From assembly GCA_030694975.1 (NCBI GenBank), contig JAUYTU010000002.1:1-35305 (forward strand): a DNA stretch of 35,305 nt. The letters are read 5' to 3'. Below, piece after piece: positions 23,358 through 30,715 of this stretch (its first letter is position 1; each line of letters starts with the position of its first letter). The stretch is from Erysipelotrichaceae bacterium. Its GTDB lineage: Bacteria; Bacillota_I; Bacilli_A; Erysipelotrichales; Erysipelotrichaceae. The notes beneath the pieces are model-generated. The model saw only the letters and a list, made by a program, of their open reading frames with translations, searched no databases and was not told the origin of the DNA. A program made the translations under genes and the position numbers.

Positions 23358-24176
23358 ATGTCCTTGTTGGTACATGTTAAACTTGTCCTGAGCAATCTTG
23401 CGATAGATATCTTCATTTCGAAACTCAAACATCAGCATGGCCCAGTGACACCAGAGAATGTGATGAAACATCTCGAAATGATGGAGTCGATCGAGTATTT
23501 CTTGATCCGGTAACTTCGAGAAATAGGCAATGTAGAAATCATTGCGGGCTGCTTCATCAAAAATCTGATTCTCACTTAGAAATGAGGTTACATCAAAGTA
23601 CGGATGATTGTCACCGGCATACTCATAATCGATCAGATAATCGCGTGTCGACGCAAACCCGATATTCCCCGCAACCCAATCGTTATGGCACAAGGTGAAG
23701 TTATCGGTTTGATTGTAAATAAAATGTAAGTACTTATCTTCATCTTCAAAAATGAAGATTTTATTTTTGATTTGTGCTTTATATTGATTCAAGCGCTGAA
23801 TAGGATCAAACAGAAATCCGCTGATGACATTTAAAGAGTGGAATTTTTTCATCAAACGTCCGACGCGATAGTACTTGTCCTTGCCGGTGTACTCATCAAA
23901 AGTCAATAAATCATCCACATATTTGGTGATCTTAATCCCGGTTTTTTCATTGAAATAAACGGTCTCAACATCCAGTGATTGTCGATAAACAATGTCAATG
24001 GCAGCTTTCTCGTGTTGCCTGGACACAATATGTTCACTGTTGTGATAAGGAATGCGCACCATAAAAAACTCATCCTTTGATTCGACCAGCCAATTCTGAT
24101 TCGTCAGGCCTTTATTGGTAAACTTTACGGATGTGACCTCATTATTAAATAATTGTCGAATAAGCAGTTCAGACAT
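23349..24176 (-). CDS. Choline/ethanolamine kinase-like phosphotransferase (LicA type)
   Basis: 275-aa kinase of the APH/choline-kinase superfamily. Key motifs are the ATP-loop region FTNKGLTNQNWLV, the Brenner motif LCHNDWVAGNIGF with the catalytic aspartate and metal-binding asparagine, and the following LIDYEYAGDNHPYFD. A typical LicA protein phosphorylates choline for teichoic-acid or lipid decoration; other licABCD genes are not in the window, so the substrate is unproven. Start at 24176 is supported by GGAGGG just upstream rather than an ATG six codons earlier. Convergent with mhqD, divergent from the radical-SAM gene. Confidence 0.83.
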   Translation of the reverse strand: MSELLIRQLFNNEVTSVKFTNKGLTNQNWLVESKDEFFMVRIPYHNSEHIVSRQHEKAAIDIVYRQSLDVETVYFNEKTGIKITKYVDDLLTFDEYTGKDKYYRVGRLMKKFHSLNVISGFLFDPIQRLNQYKAQIKNKIFIFEDEDKYLHFIYNQTDNFTLCHNDWVAGNIGFASTRDYLIDYEYAGDNHPYFDVTSFLSENQIFDEAARNDFYIAYFSKLPDQEILDRLHHFEMFHHILWCHWAMLMFEFRNEDIYRKIAQDKFNMYQQGHKK

Positions 24177-24208
24177 AAATACCCTCCATAGCATAGTTTA
24201 CACTTTTT

Positions 24209-24217
24209 TGGTAAAAT
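24209..24217 (+). promoter_or_regulatory. Extended -10 for the radical-SAM operon
   Basis: TGGTAAAAT is a near-consensus extended -10 about 20 bases before the radical-SAM ATG; no convincing -35 is seen. Confidence 0.45.
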
Positions 24218-24235
24218 AATAAACAGGGTGAACGC

Positions 24236-25870
24236 ATGAACATACTGCTAACAACATGTAACGCATCGTATATTCATAAAAATCTGGCTTTGCGATGGCT
24301 GTATGTCATGCGACCGCCAGAAGTTTTGGTGTCGATTAAAGAGTTTACGATCAACGAAGAAGAGCAACACATTTTGAACTATATGGATCGATCGTGGGAT
24401 GTCATTGCCTTCAGTGTCTATATTTGGAACAGTGAGATCATTTCGCGATTGATTGAAAGCATCCGAAAATTTAATAAAATATCACGGATCATTGTTGGTG
24501 GTCCGGAAGTCACCTACACGGCCCAGCACTGGTTGGACATCGGGGCGGATATTGTTATTCGCGGCGAAGGGGAGGAAGCTTTTTGGCAGGCTATCAAAGG
24601 AAGCGTAGATTTTGATGGTGTATGCACAAAAGAGCATATTTCCCCAAATGTCGCAATCTTGGATTTAGCTGAACTTGAGCAAGTAGAAAGTCCCTATTTT
24701 CTGGATTTTGATTTACCAACCCTCCATAAACAATATCTATATGTAGAATCATCGCGGGGATGCGCTTTTGAATGTACCTACTGCCTGTCTTCGATTGAGA
24801 AGGGATTAAGAACGTTTAGCGAGTCATACATGCAACGGCTGATTGAAGATATTGAGAATAGCAGCGTTACTCAAGTCAAATTTCTTGATCGGACCTTCAA
24901 CCTGTTTCCGAAAAGAGCGTTGAAAATAGCGAAAGCACTTAATAATATAAATCGAGATGTAATCGTTCAGTTTGAGTGTGAAGTCACATCCCTATCGAAA
25001 GAACTGGAAGATTATTTTGCCTGTGAAGCAGATAAAAACCGCTTCCGCTTTGAAATCGGTGTACAGTCCTTTTATCCACCCACCTTACAAGCGGTCAAAC
25101 GCTATCAAAACAATCATGAAGTCAAGCGAATCATAGAACGATGGTCACAGGCGGGATTAACCGTTCACGCGGATTTAATTGCCGGATTACCGTTGGAAGG
25201 TCTTGAGCAGTTCAAAGACAGCTTTATCCAATTGTTTCGTACCCAACCCCAGGAAATACAGGTGGGTGTGTTGAAATGTCTGCCGGGTACACTGATGAGT
25301 GTTCAAGCTCAAGCGATGAAATACAGATACAATACTGTAGCTCCATACACAGTGATATCAACTCCTTGGTTAACGTTGGAAGAAATGAATGACATCCATG
25401 CTTTGGCATTGTGTACCGATAAGACGTATAATCTTCCTAAAGCTAAGACATGCTGGCAACTGCTCGAACATTTGGGATATGATATTGCTTCGTTGATGAT
25501 CGACGGTGGTAAAATGATTCAGCAACTGATCCATCCGTATCAGTTGAAAGATGTCATCGATTGTGTCGTTAAAATCGCGGGTCATTGTTTAGATTTGAAA
25601 TTGGTTGAAGCCGCAATTATGACCGATATTGCCAAAGTGAGTAAAGTCACACCGCAACGCTGGTTCGAATTTGATCTAAGCGATGAGATTCGACAGATTA
25701 TACTTCAGCGCGCATCGGCTTCATTTAACGTTCCTTACGACGTTTTACGTCGTAAAGGATGGATGCACTATGCCATCATTAATCATGCGCTATGCGTGCA
25801 GTGTTGGCTTTATACACCCCAACATTTCGGAAATGTCGGATACTATTCATTGGAGGGAGAAAACCTATGA
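24236..25870 (+). CDS. B12-binding radical SAM protein (DUF4080)
   Basis: 544-aa enzyme. An N-terminal B12-binding-like Rossmann domain (residues about 1-135; TTCNASYIHKNLALRWL, then IIVGGPEVTYT and ADIVIRGEGEEAF) is followed by a radical SAM core with the cluster motif C-x3-C-x2-C in SSRGCAFECTYCLSS. IGVQSFYPPTLQAVKR and DLIAGLPLEG follow. The last third matches the DUF4080 region. The reaction is unknown; B12-radical-SAM enzymes often methylate or rearrange. It heads an operon with rdgB, whose start overlaps its stop by ATGA. Confidence 0.87.
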   Translation: MNILLTTCNASYIHKNLALRWLYVMRPPEVLVSIKEFTINEEEQHILNYMDRSWDVIAFSVYIWNSEIISRLIESIRKFNKISRIIVGGPEVTYTAQHWLDIGADIVIRGEGEEAFWQAIKGSVDFDGVCTKEHISPNVAILDLAELEQVESPYFLDFDLPTLHKQYLYVESSRGCAFECTYCLSSIEKGLRTFSESYMQRLIEDIENSSVTQVKFLDRTFNLFPKRALKIAKALNNINRDVIVQFECEVTSLSKELEDYFACEADKNRFRFEIGVQSFYPPTLQAVKRYQNNHEVKRIIERWSQAGLTVHADLIAGLPLEGLEQFKDSFIQLFRTQPQEIQVGVLKCLPGTLMSVQAQAMKYRYNTVAPYTVISTPWLTLEEMNDIHALALCTDKTYNLPKAKTCWQLLEHLGYDIASLMIDGGKMIQQLIHPYQLKDVIDCVVKIAGHCLDLKLVEAAIMTDIAKVSKVTPQRWFEFDLSDEIRQIILQRASASFNVPYDVLRRKGWMHYAIINHALCVQCWLYTPQHFGNVGYYSLEGENL

Positions 25871-26472
25871 AACAACGGCTGGTCGTTGCGACCAATAATA
25901 AGCATAAAGCAGAGGAAATCAAGGATATGCTCCTCGATTTTGATTTTGAAGTACTATCACTTGCGGATTTGAATATTGATATAGAAGTCGAGGAGAACGG
26001 TTCGACCTATGCGGAAAATGCACTGATTAAAGCAATGGCACTGCGCGATCTGACGGAGGGTTGGATTTTGGCGGATGATTCCGGCTTGGAAATCGATGCA
26101 CTGGATCGGGCACCGGGCATATATTCGGCTCGCTATCTGGGTGAAGAAACGCCGTATCTTATCAAAAACTCCATGATTCTGGATAAACTGGAAGATGTTG
26201 AAGACCGATCTGCCCGATTTGTGTGTTCGATTGCTTTAGTGTTTGATGATGGTTCGTATTGGATTACGGTCAATAAATGTGAAGGGTCGATCAGTGAATC
26301 GATTCAAGGCATTCATGGTTTTGGTTATGATCCCATCTTCATTCCTCAGGGACATTCATCGACGTTTGGGGTACTGTCGGTAGAAATTAAAAATTCGATC
26401 AGTCATCGTGCGAAAGCCTTACAAGCCGTGGTACAATACTGTAAACTATTAACGGAGGAATCTTATGTTTAA
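25867..26472 (+). CDS. rdgB: XTP/dITP pyrophosphatase (RdgB/HAM1)
   Basis: 201-aa house-cleaning enzyme that hydrolyses non-canonical purine triphosphates (ITP, dITP, XTP) to monophosphates. Motifs: VVATNNKHKAEEI at the N-terminus, the metal/base-site ADDSGLEIDALDRAPGIYSA, GFGYDPIFIP and SHRAKAL. The ATG at 25867 fits the family start and follows GGAGGGAG. An upstream in-frame ATG lies deep in the radical-SAM gene and is rejected. It overlaps the next gene by 8 bases. Confidence 0.95.
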   Translation: MKQRLVVATNNKHKAEEIKDMLLDFDFEVLSLADLNIDIEVEENGSTYAENALIKAMALRDLTEGWILADDSGLEIDALDRAPGIYSARYLGEETPYLIKNSMILDKLEDVEDRSARFVCSIALVFDDGSYWITVNKCEGSISESIQGIHGFGYDPIFIPQGHSSTFGVLSVEIKNSISHRAKALQAVVQYCKLLTEESYV

Positions 26473-27139
26473 ACTTTTACGAACCCTTGCCTATATTGCC
26501 ATCTTTGTGGCAACCATCATCACAGCCGTGGATGTGATGTCATTTGATGTAAACTTTTTTAAAGATTTTTATTCAAAAAATGATTCAGCTACGGAGATCG
26601 GAGTGTCTTTTTCAGATTTGATGCTCTCAACCGAAGTATTGCTTGATTATACTCAAGGAAAATATGATTCACTGGATGTGACGGTCACAGTGGATGGACG
26701 CCGGGAAATGATGTTTAACAAGCGGGAAGTTGATCACATGGTCGATGTGAAAAACTTATATTTAGGTGCGATTCTGATTCGTAATCTGGCAGCCGTATTT
26801 TTTGTTTCAGTCATACTTTTTGATGTATTGAGAAAACGATTCTCTTTCGAACAACATTGGCATGCGGTCAAAAATGCCGGCGTCATCATGTTCGCACTTA
26901 TTGCTTTCATTGTTATGGCCGCAGTCATAGATTTTAACACGTTTTGGACAAATTTCCATTTGATATTTTTTAGAAATGACTTATGGCTGCTCAATCCAAA
27001 CACCGATCGGTTAATCAATATGGTACCTTTAAACTTCTTCATATCCTTGGTTACCCGCATCATCATTGCTTCCGTAACGGGTTTATCTGTGATCATCGGA
27101 TGTGTGTATATCTTTGTTCGTAAGGAAAGAAATGCATGA
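26465..27139 (+). CDS. TIGR01906/DUF1461 family membrane protein
   Basis: 224-aa membrane protein with hydrophobic segments near residues 6-25, 97-118, 132-155 and 192-217. The stretch NTFWTNFHLIFFRNDLWLLN, followed by NPNTDRLINMVPLNFF, is the family signature. The extracytoplasmic loop after the first helix contains a DYTQGKYDS stretch. Function is unknown. A GGAGG site precedes the ATG, which overlaps the end of rdgB by 8 bases; trmL overlaps its stop by 4 bases. Confidence 0.82.
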   Translation: MFKLLRTLAYIAIFVATIITAVDVMSFDVNFFKDFYSKNDSATEIGVSFSDLMLSTEVLLDYTQGKYDSLDVTVTVDGRREMMFNKREVDHMVDVKNLYLGAILIRNLAAVFFVSVILFDVLRKRFSFEQHWHAVKNAGVIMFALIAFIVMAAVIDFNTFWTNFHLIFFRNDLWLLNPNTDRLINMVPLNFFISLVTRIIIASVTGLSVIIGCVYIFVRKERNA

Positions 27140-27648
27140 TTCACATCGTTTTGTATCAGCCGGAGATCCCTCAGAATACCGGTAACATCATGCGTACCTG
27201 CACTGCTACAGGAGCCATGTTACATCTGATTGAGCCGCTGGGTTTTTCTTTGGATGAAAAGCATTTGCGTCGCAGCGGGTTGGATTATCGTGATTTATGT
27301 GTTCACCAGATTCATCCCAACTGGGAGGATTTTACTGAGAAATATCCGGGTAACTATTACTTTGTGACGCGCTATGGAAAGAAGCCCCATTCGGATATGA
27401 ATTTCTCAGAATCGGCCGCAGATATATTTTTGGTTTTCGGAAGAGAAAGTACCGGTATTCCTAAGTCTATCTTGCGAGACAGTCTTGATACTTGCATGCG
27501 CATCCCCATGGTTGCGGATGCCCGCAGTCTGAATCTTTCCAACTCCGTGGCCATCGTTATTTATGAAGTGCTGCGTCAATTGGATTATCCTGAGTTATCA
27601 AAGAGTGAAGTTCTTAAAGGTGAGGATTGGTTGGAGCGTGATGTATGA
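27136..27648 (+). CDS. trmL: tRNA (cytidine(34)-2'-O)-methyltransferase TrmL
   Basis: 170-aa SPOUT methyltransferase that 2'-O-methylates the wobble base of certain leucine tRNAs using SAM. It shows the family start HIVLYQPEIPQNTGNIMRTC, LRRSGLDY, the SAM-loop segment FGRESTGIP and the knot motif IPMVADARSLNLSNSVAIVI. Overlaps both neighbours by 4 bases, so it is embedded in the operon from the radical-SAM gene to the next membrane protein. Confidence 0.95.
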   Translation: MIHIVLYQPEIPQNTGNIMRTCTATGAMLHLIEPLGFSLDEKHLRRSGLDYRDLCVHQIHPNWEDFTEKYPGNYYFVTRYGKKPHSDMNFSESAADIFLVFGRESTGIPKSILRDSLDTCMRIPMVADARSLNLSNSVAIVIYEVLRQLDYPELSKSEVLKGEDWLERDV

Positions 27649-28220
27649 AACGTTTTGATAAGTTTGTGGATACATTTGTAAAACGCTTTTATATTCTGCT
27701 TTTTGCGGTGTTGATATGCGTAGGATATGTAAGTTTTTTAAACGCCTGGTTTGGCATATCCATGCTATCCATCGAATCGCCCAATGACATCTTGAATTTG
27801 GCAACGTTTTCCGGTGTTCAGTCACTTTGGCTGACACGTTGGCTTACAATGACGTTAAATACCCCCTGGCAGCCCCTTCGGCTGGCGATGGGATTTTTAT
27901 CGACCTTGCGAGTTGAACAGTGGATATTGATTCTCGGCGGTGGCATAATCATGTTTTCAAAAACCATGAACCAAGAACACAAACGAATTCACCAGGCTGC
28001 GAAAGTTCTGATTATGTTGCTATGTGTGCAACTGGTTGCTGTTATTTATTCGATTGCGAATGCGTTGTGGTCATCTACCGGACTTGAAGCGGCCTTATCG
28101 TTACAAGTGGGCGGCTGGGTCTTGTTGATTGGCGGAACGGTTGGGTTGCTCTTTTCTTTGATGCTATTGGTTGCTTCATTGATTTTTGGGTATATTCCGC
28201 TGTTTATTGATAATAATTGA
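27645..28220 (+). CDS. Predicted integral membrane protein, unknown family
   Basis: I do not recognise this 191-aa protein. The N-terminus is basic (MKRFDKFVDTFVKRF) and four hydrophobic segments are visible, near residues 15-38, 90-106, 117-137 and 152-185. No cysteine cluster or catalytic motif is seen. It overlaps trmL by ATGA and is the last gene of the operon; no clear terminator follows before the next promoter. Confidence 0.7.
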   Translation: MKRFDKFVDTFVKRFYILLFAVLICVGYVSFLNAWFGISMLSIESPNDILNLATFSGVQSLWLTRWLTMTLNTPWQPLRLAMGFLSTLRVEQWILILGGGIIMFSKTMNQEHKRIHQAAKVLIMLLCVQLVAVIYSIANALWSSTGLEAALSLQVGGWVLLIGGTVGLLFSLMLLVASLIFGYIPLFIDNN

Positions 28221-28233
28221 TATTGCGATTGGA

Positions 28234-28262
28234 TTGTAAAGTTGTGACTTGTGTTTTATAAT
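28234..28262 (+). promoter_or_regulatory. Promoter of the small membrane protein / ridA unit
   Basis: TTGTAA (28234-28239), a 17-base spacer and a perfect TATAAT (28257-28262), 19 bases before the small ORF. Confidence 0.65.
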
Positions 28263-28281
28263 AGACAACGAGGTGAATCGG

Positions 28282-28428
28282 ATGGTCAGCAGTATTAACG
28301 ATTTTATTTCTTTAGCACTTGTCGGAATTATCGTTGTTGCTGCTCTGTTTTTAGTTTTGCGCAGTTTTTATTTACGTCGGCGCAAACGTTTGACTGAAGA
28401 GGAAATCGAGTATTATAAAGAATGGTAA
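28282..28428 (+). CDS. 48-aa single-span membrane protein
   Basis: A short gene starting at ATG 28282 with a GAGGTGA site upstream and its own promoter. The product has a hydrophobic helix (residues about 9-26, ISLALVGIIVVAALFLVL), then a basic patch LRRRKR and an acidic tail TEEEIEYYKEW, giving an N-out/C-in topology by the positive-inside rule. I do not recognise the family. It is followed at 36 bases by ridA and may be cotranscribed with it. The stop codon is in a small hairpin. Confidence 0.7.
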   Translation: MVSSINDFISLALVGIIVVAALFLVLRSFYLRRRKRLTEEEIEYYKEW

Positions 28429-28440
28429 TGATTATTACCA
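28423..28440 (+). other. Hairpin over the small-ORF stop codon
   Basis: TGGTAAT and ATTACCA form a perfect 7-bp stem around GATT, with no T run after it. It may be an RNA stability or processing element between the small ORF and ridA rather than a terminator. Confidence 0.45.
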
Positions 28441-28464
28441 TGTCTGAAAATAGGAGGAAAGAAC

Positions 28465-29001
28465 ATGTTTACAACGATTACATCACCCAATGCCCCGAAG
28501 GCAATCGGGCCGTATTCTCCAGCTGTTAAGTTAGGCGATTTTGTTTATATGTCCGGCCAGTTACCGCTTGATCCTGAGTCAAACGAAATTGTTGCCGGTG
28601 GTATACAGGAACAAACCTATCAAGTATTGAAGAATATGGAAGCTATCTTGGCAGAAATGGGACTGGAAACCCGTCACATTGTGAAAACAACTGTATTTAT
28701 GACTGATTTGGCAGATTTTGATTCAATGAATCAAATATATGCTACGTACTTTATGCAGCCATATCCGGCTCGTACAACCGTGCAAGTTGCCGCGTTACCC
28801 AAAGGAGCAAAGATTGAAATCGAGTGTTTAGTTATCGACACGTTAGCCTATGAAGCACACATGCACCAACATAATCATGAAGGTTGCGGATGTGGGGATG
28901 GAGGATGTGACTGTGAAGGTGAAGAAGGTTGTGATTGCGGTGGGGATCATGATCATACACACGGTGAAGAAACTTGTGAGAATGGAAGTTGCTGCGGATA
29001 A
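28465..29001 (+). CDS. RidA-family imine deaminase with Cys/His-rich C-terminal tail
   Basis: 178 aa. The first 128 or so residues are a complete RidA/YjgF/TdcF domain (APKAIGPYSPAVKLGDFVY, VYMSGQLPLDP, then PYPARTTVQVAALPKGAKIE with the conserved arginine and the later glutamate), which hydrolyses reactive enamines/imines released by PLP enzymes. The extra 48-50 residues hold seven histidines and nine cysteines among Gly, Asp and Glu (AHMHQHNH, GCGCGDGGCDC, GCDCGGDHDHTH, GSCCG), like a metal-binding tail. The reading frame is open throughout and ends in its own terminator, so the tail is real. AGGAGG precedes the ATG. Confidence 0.9.
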   Translation: MFTTITSPNAPKAIGPYSPAVKLGDFVYMSGQLPLDPESNEIVAGGIQEQTYQVLKNMEAILAEMGLETRHIVKTTVFMTDLADFDSMNQIYATYFMQPYPARTTVQVAALPKGAKIEIECLVIDTLAYEAHMHQHNHEGCGCGDGGCDCEGEEGCDCGGDHDHTHGEETCENGSCCG

Positions 29002-29016
29002 TCGCAGCTTTTTTTT
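28991..29016 (+). terminator. ridA terminator overlapping its stop codon
   Basis: GCTGCG pairs with CGCAGC around GATAAT, followed by eight T. The stop TAA is within the loop, so the last codons (Cys-Cys-Gly) are part of the hairpin. Confidence 0.88.
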
Positions 29017-29082
29017 GCGAAAAATTCGAAAATATGTAGGGGAAAAGAATTTTGTTGCATAGTAATTTATGAGGAGAAAATT

Positions 29083-29556
29083 ATGCGACTTTTTGATAAC
29101 ATGGTAGTGTTCTACAAAAGTGGAGCCGATCAGACAACCGTGATTGACATTTATGGTGATCGCACCGATGTAGAAGTTTCCATCAACGCTTTGTTAGAGA
29201 GTTTATGTGCAGCAAACGGATTAAGTCTGGACGCTGCCCTAATGAACTCAAAGAAAATTATGAAAGCCAAGAAGTATCCGCCCATTAATTTATGTTACAG
29301 ATCTAAGATCTCATATTTTAGAGTGGCATCGGTTAACAAGGATGAACAGATATGGATTAAGTTCAGTCCGCATCTGAAATTTAAAGTAGATAAAAATGGT
29401 CAGAAAACGCTTGTTTATCAAGAAAGATTTTTGATGAATGTTGATTTTGACCAGCGTCGATTTAAGTATCAGTTTAGAAGAATTAAGAAATATTATCACA
29501 ATGACAAAAAATGTCCGATCCAGGAAATATTGTTGAAAGCTCTGAAAATTAAGTAA
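29083..29556 (+). CDS. ComK-like protein
   Basis: 157-aa cytosolic, basic protein. The pattern ESLCAANGLSLDAAL, then KYPPINLCY and EQIWIKFSPHLKFK, followed by LVYQERFLMNVDF, recalls the ComK family of competence activators (sequence feel only, not a full match). A GAGGAG site precedes the ATG. The gene stands alone between the ridA terminator and yitT. If it is ComK-like it would bind AT-rich DNA and activate DNA-uptake genes, none of which are in this window. Alternatively it is an unrelated small protein of unknown role. Confidence 0.5.
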   Translation: MRLFDNMVVFYKSGADQTTVIDIYGDRTDVEVSINALLESLCAANGLSLDAALMNSKKIMKAKKYPPINLCYRSKISYFRVASVNKDEQIWIKFSPHLKFKVDKNGQKTLVYQERFLMNVDFDQRRFKYQFRRIKKYYHNDKKCPIQEILLKALKIK

Positions 29557-29586
29557 ACAATCCCTGCATTGGTATTTAAAACTGTG

Positions 29587-29592
29587 TATAAT
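29587..29592 (+). promoter_or_regulatory. -10 element for yitT
   Basis: A perfect TATAAT 24 bases before the yitT start; the -35 (around 29564) is weak. Confidence 0.45.
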
Positions 29593-29615
29593 AAAGTGTA
29601 ATCAAGGAGTCTGCA

Positions 29616-30473
29616 ATGATTTTTAACAACAAACACTTCAAAACCACCATTATGATCATCGTCAGTGCGGTAATATCTGCACTTGCTTTGAAAGTCTTCA
29701 TCAGTGCCGGCGGTTTATTTCCGGGTGGTTTTGGCGGTCTTGCCGTTTTGACCTCGAGATTGGTCTATCGGGAGTTTGGTATCGACATTCCCTTTGGAAT
29801 TCTTTACATCTCATTTAACATCATCCCGACCTATTTGGTGTACAAGTATGTCGGTAAGTGGTTTACCCGTTATTCGGTTTTGCAGTATGCCTTGGTCAGT
29901 ATTTTGGTCGCCATCATTCCGGAGTTTGATATTACGTATGATATTGTTCTAATCTCGATTTTTGGCGGTATCCTTTCCGGAATCAGTGCTTCTCTGTCGT
30001 TAGCGGCGAATGCCAGTGGTGGCGGAACGGATTTTATTGCAATCTATATATCGAATAGAATAAATGCTCCGGCGTGGCAATACATTCTTTATGGTAACAG
30101 TGTACTGCTTATCATTGCCGGTCTTTTGTTTGGTTGGGAAAAAGCATTATACTCGATCATTTATCAGTATGTTTCCACCCAAGTCGTCAATTCGATGCAT
30201 CAACGCTATAAACTGATGAGTTTGCGCTTATTTACGGATAAACCGGATGAGATTATTGCGGCGGTATTGAAGACAACCCGACACGGCATAACCAAACTTT
30301 GGGGAGAGGGTGGTTATTCAAAACAACCCAAATGTATGTTGTATATGGTGGTCAATGCCTTTGAGGTTGAAGAGATCGTTTTGATTGCTCAAAGTGTCGA
30401 TTCTAAGGTATTTATTGACATAAGTAAAACGGAGCGTGTGCTTGGTAACTATTATCGTAAGCCCATGGAATAA
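29616..30473 (+). CDS. YitT-family membrane protein
   Basis: 285-aa membrane protein of the YitT/DUF161 family with a DUF2179 C-terminal domain. About five to six hydrophobic helices span residues 10-30, 38-56 (weak), 60-80, 88-105, 108-135 and 150-190. GGLFPGGFGGLAVL and ASGGGTDFIAIYISNR are the conserved glycine-rich segments. The soluble C-terminus (about 205-285, RLFTDKPDEIIAAVLK, then VFIDISKTERVLGNYYRKP) is the regulatory domain. Transport substrate is unknown. AAGGAG precedes the ATG. Confidence 0.88.
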   Translation: MIFNNKHFKTTIMIIVSAVISALALKVFISAGGLFPGGFGGLAVLTSRLVYREFGIDIPFGILYISFNIIPTYLVYKYVGKWFTRYSVLQYALVSILVAIIPEFDITYDIVLISIFGGILSGISASLSLAANASGGGTDFIAIYISNRINAPAWQYILYGNSVLLIIAGLLFGWEKALYSIIYQYVSTQVVNSMHQRYKLMSLRLFTDKPDEIIAAVLKTTRHGITKLWGEGGYSKQPKCMLYMVVNAFEVEEIVLIAQSVDSKVFIDISKTERVLGNYYRKPME

Positions 30474-30499
30474 AAAGTTTAGTATTTATAAAAAAATCC

Positions 30500-30528
30500 T
30501 TGCATATTTGTAAACAATATGTTTAAAT
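30500..30528 (+). promoter_or_regulatory. Candidate promoter of metK leader
   Basis: TTGCAT (30500-30505), a 17-base spacer and TTAAAT (30523-30528). Weak match, but placed correctly ahead of the riboswitch. Confidence 0.35.
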
Positions 30529-30537
30529 GACTATGGT

Positions 30538-30635
30538 CTTTTTATCAAGAGATGGGGTAGAGAGTTAGCTCGTTGACCCCACGCCAACCTCCATGAATAA
30601 AACATGAAAGGTGGTTCCGCTAACAACGATAAGGG
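30538..30635 (+). promoter_or_regulatory. SAM riboswitch (S-box/SAM-I-like, no visible P4)
   Basis: Senses S-adenosylmethionine and turns off metK. P1 pairs ATC-rich 5' sequence (30541-30546) with GATAAG (30628-30633). P2 is TGGGG/CCCCA (30553-30557, 30577-30581) with a kink-turn-like internal loop. The P2 loop TTAG (30565-30568) can pair with CTAA (30620-30623) as the pseudoknot. P3 uses ACCT/AGGT and CATG/CATG. The GCCAACC and GGTGGTTCCGC segments match the S-box core. Only three bases lie between the pseudoknot strand and P1, so P4 is absent, like SAM-IV or SAM-I/IV variants. Confidence 0.8.
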
Positions 30636-30652
30636 AAATCGAGCGTAATCGT

Positions 30653-30682
30653 GTCTTCTCTTATGTTTGAGAAGACTTTTTT
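30653..30682 (+). terminator. SAM-riboswitch-controlled terminator
   Basis: GTCTTCTC pairs with GAGAAGAC around TTATGTTT, followed by six T. It lies between the aptamer and metK and would form when SAM is bound. Confidence 0.9.
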
Positions 30683-30715
30683 ATATAAACAGTTGAAATA
30701 TAGGAGGAATGAACT

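Noticed and set aside
30538-30700. SMK-box (SAM-III) riboswitch for metK
   Set aside because: The kink-turn P2, GCCAACC core, pseudoknot and separate terminator fit the S-box/SAM-IV fold, and the ribosome binding site is outside the aptamer.
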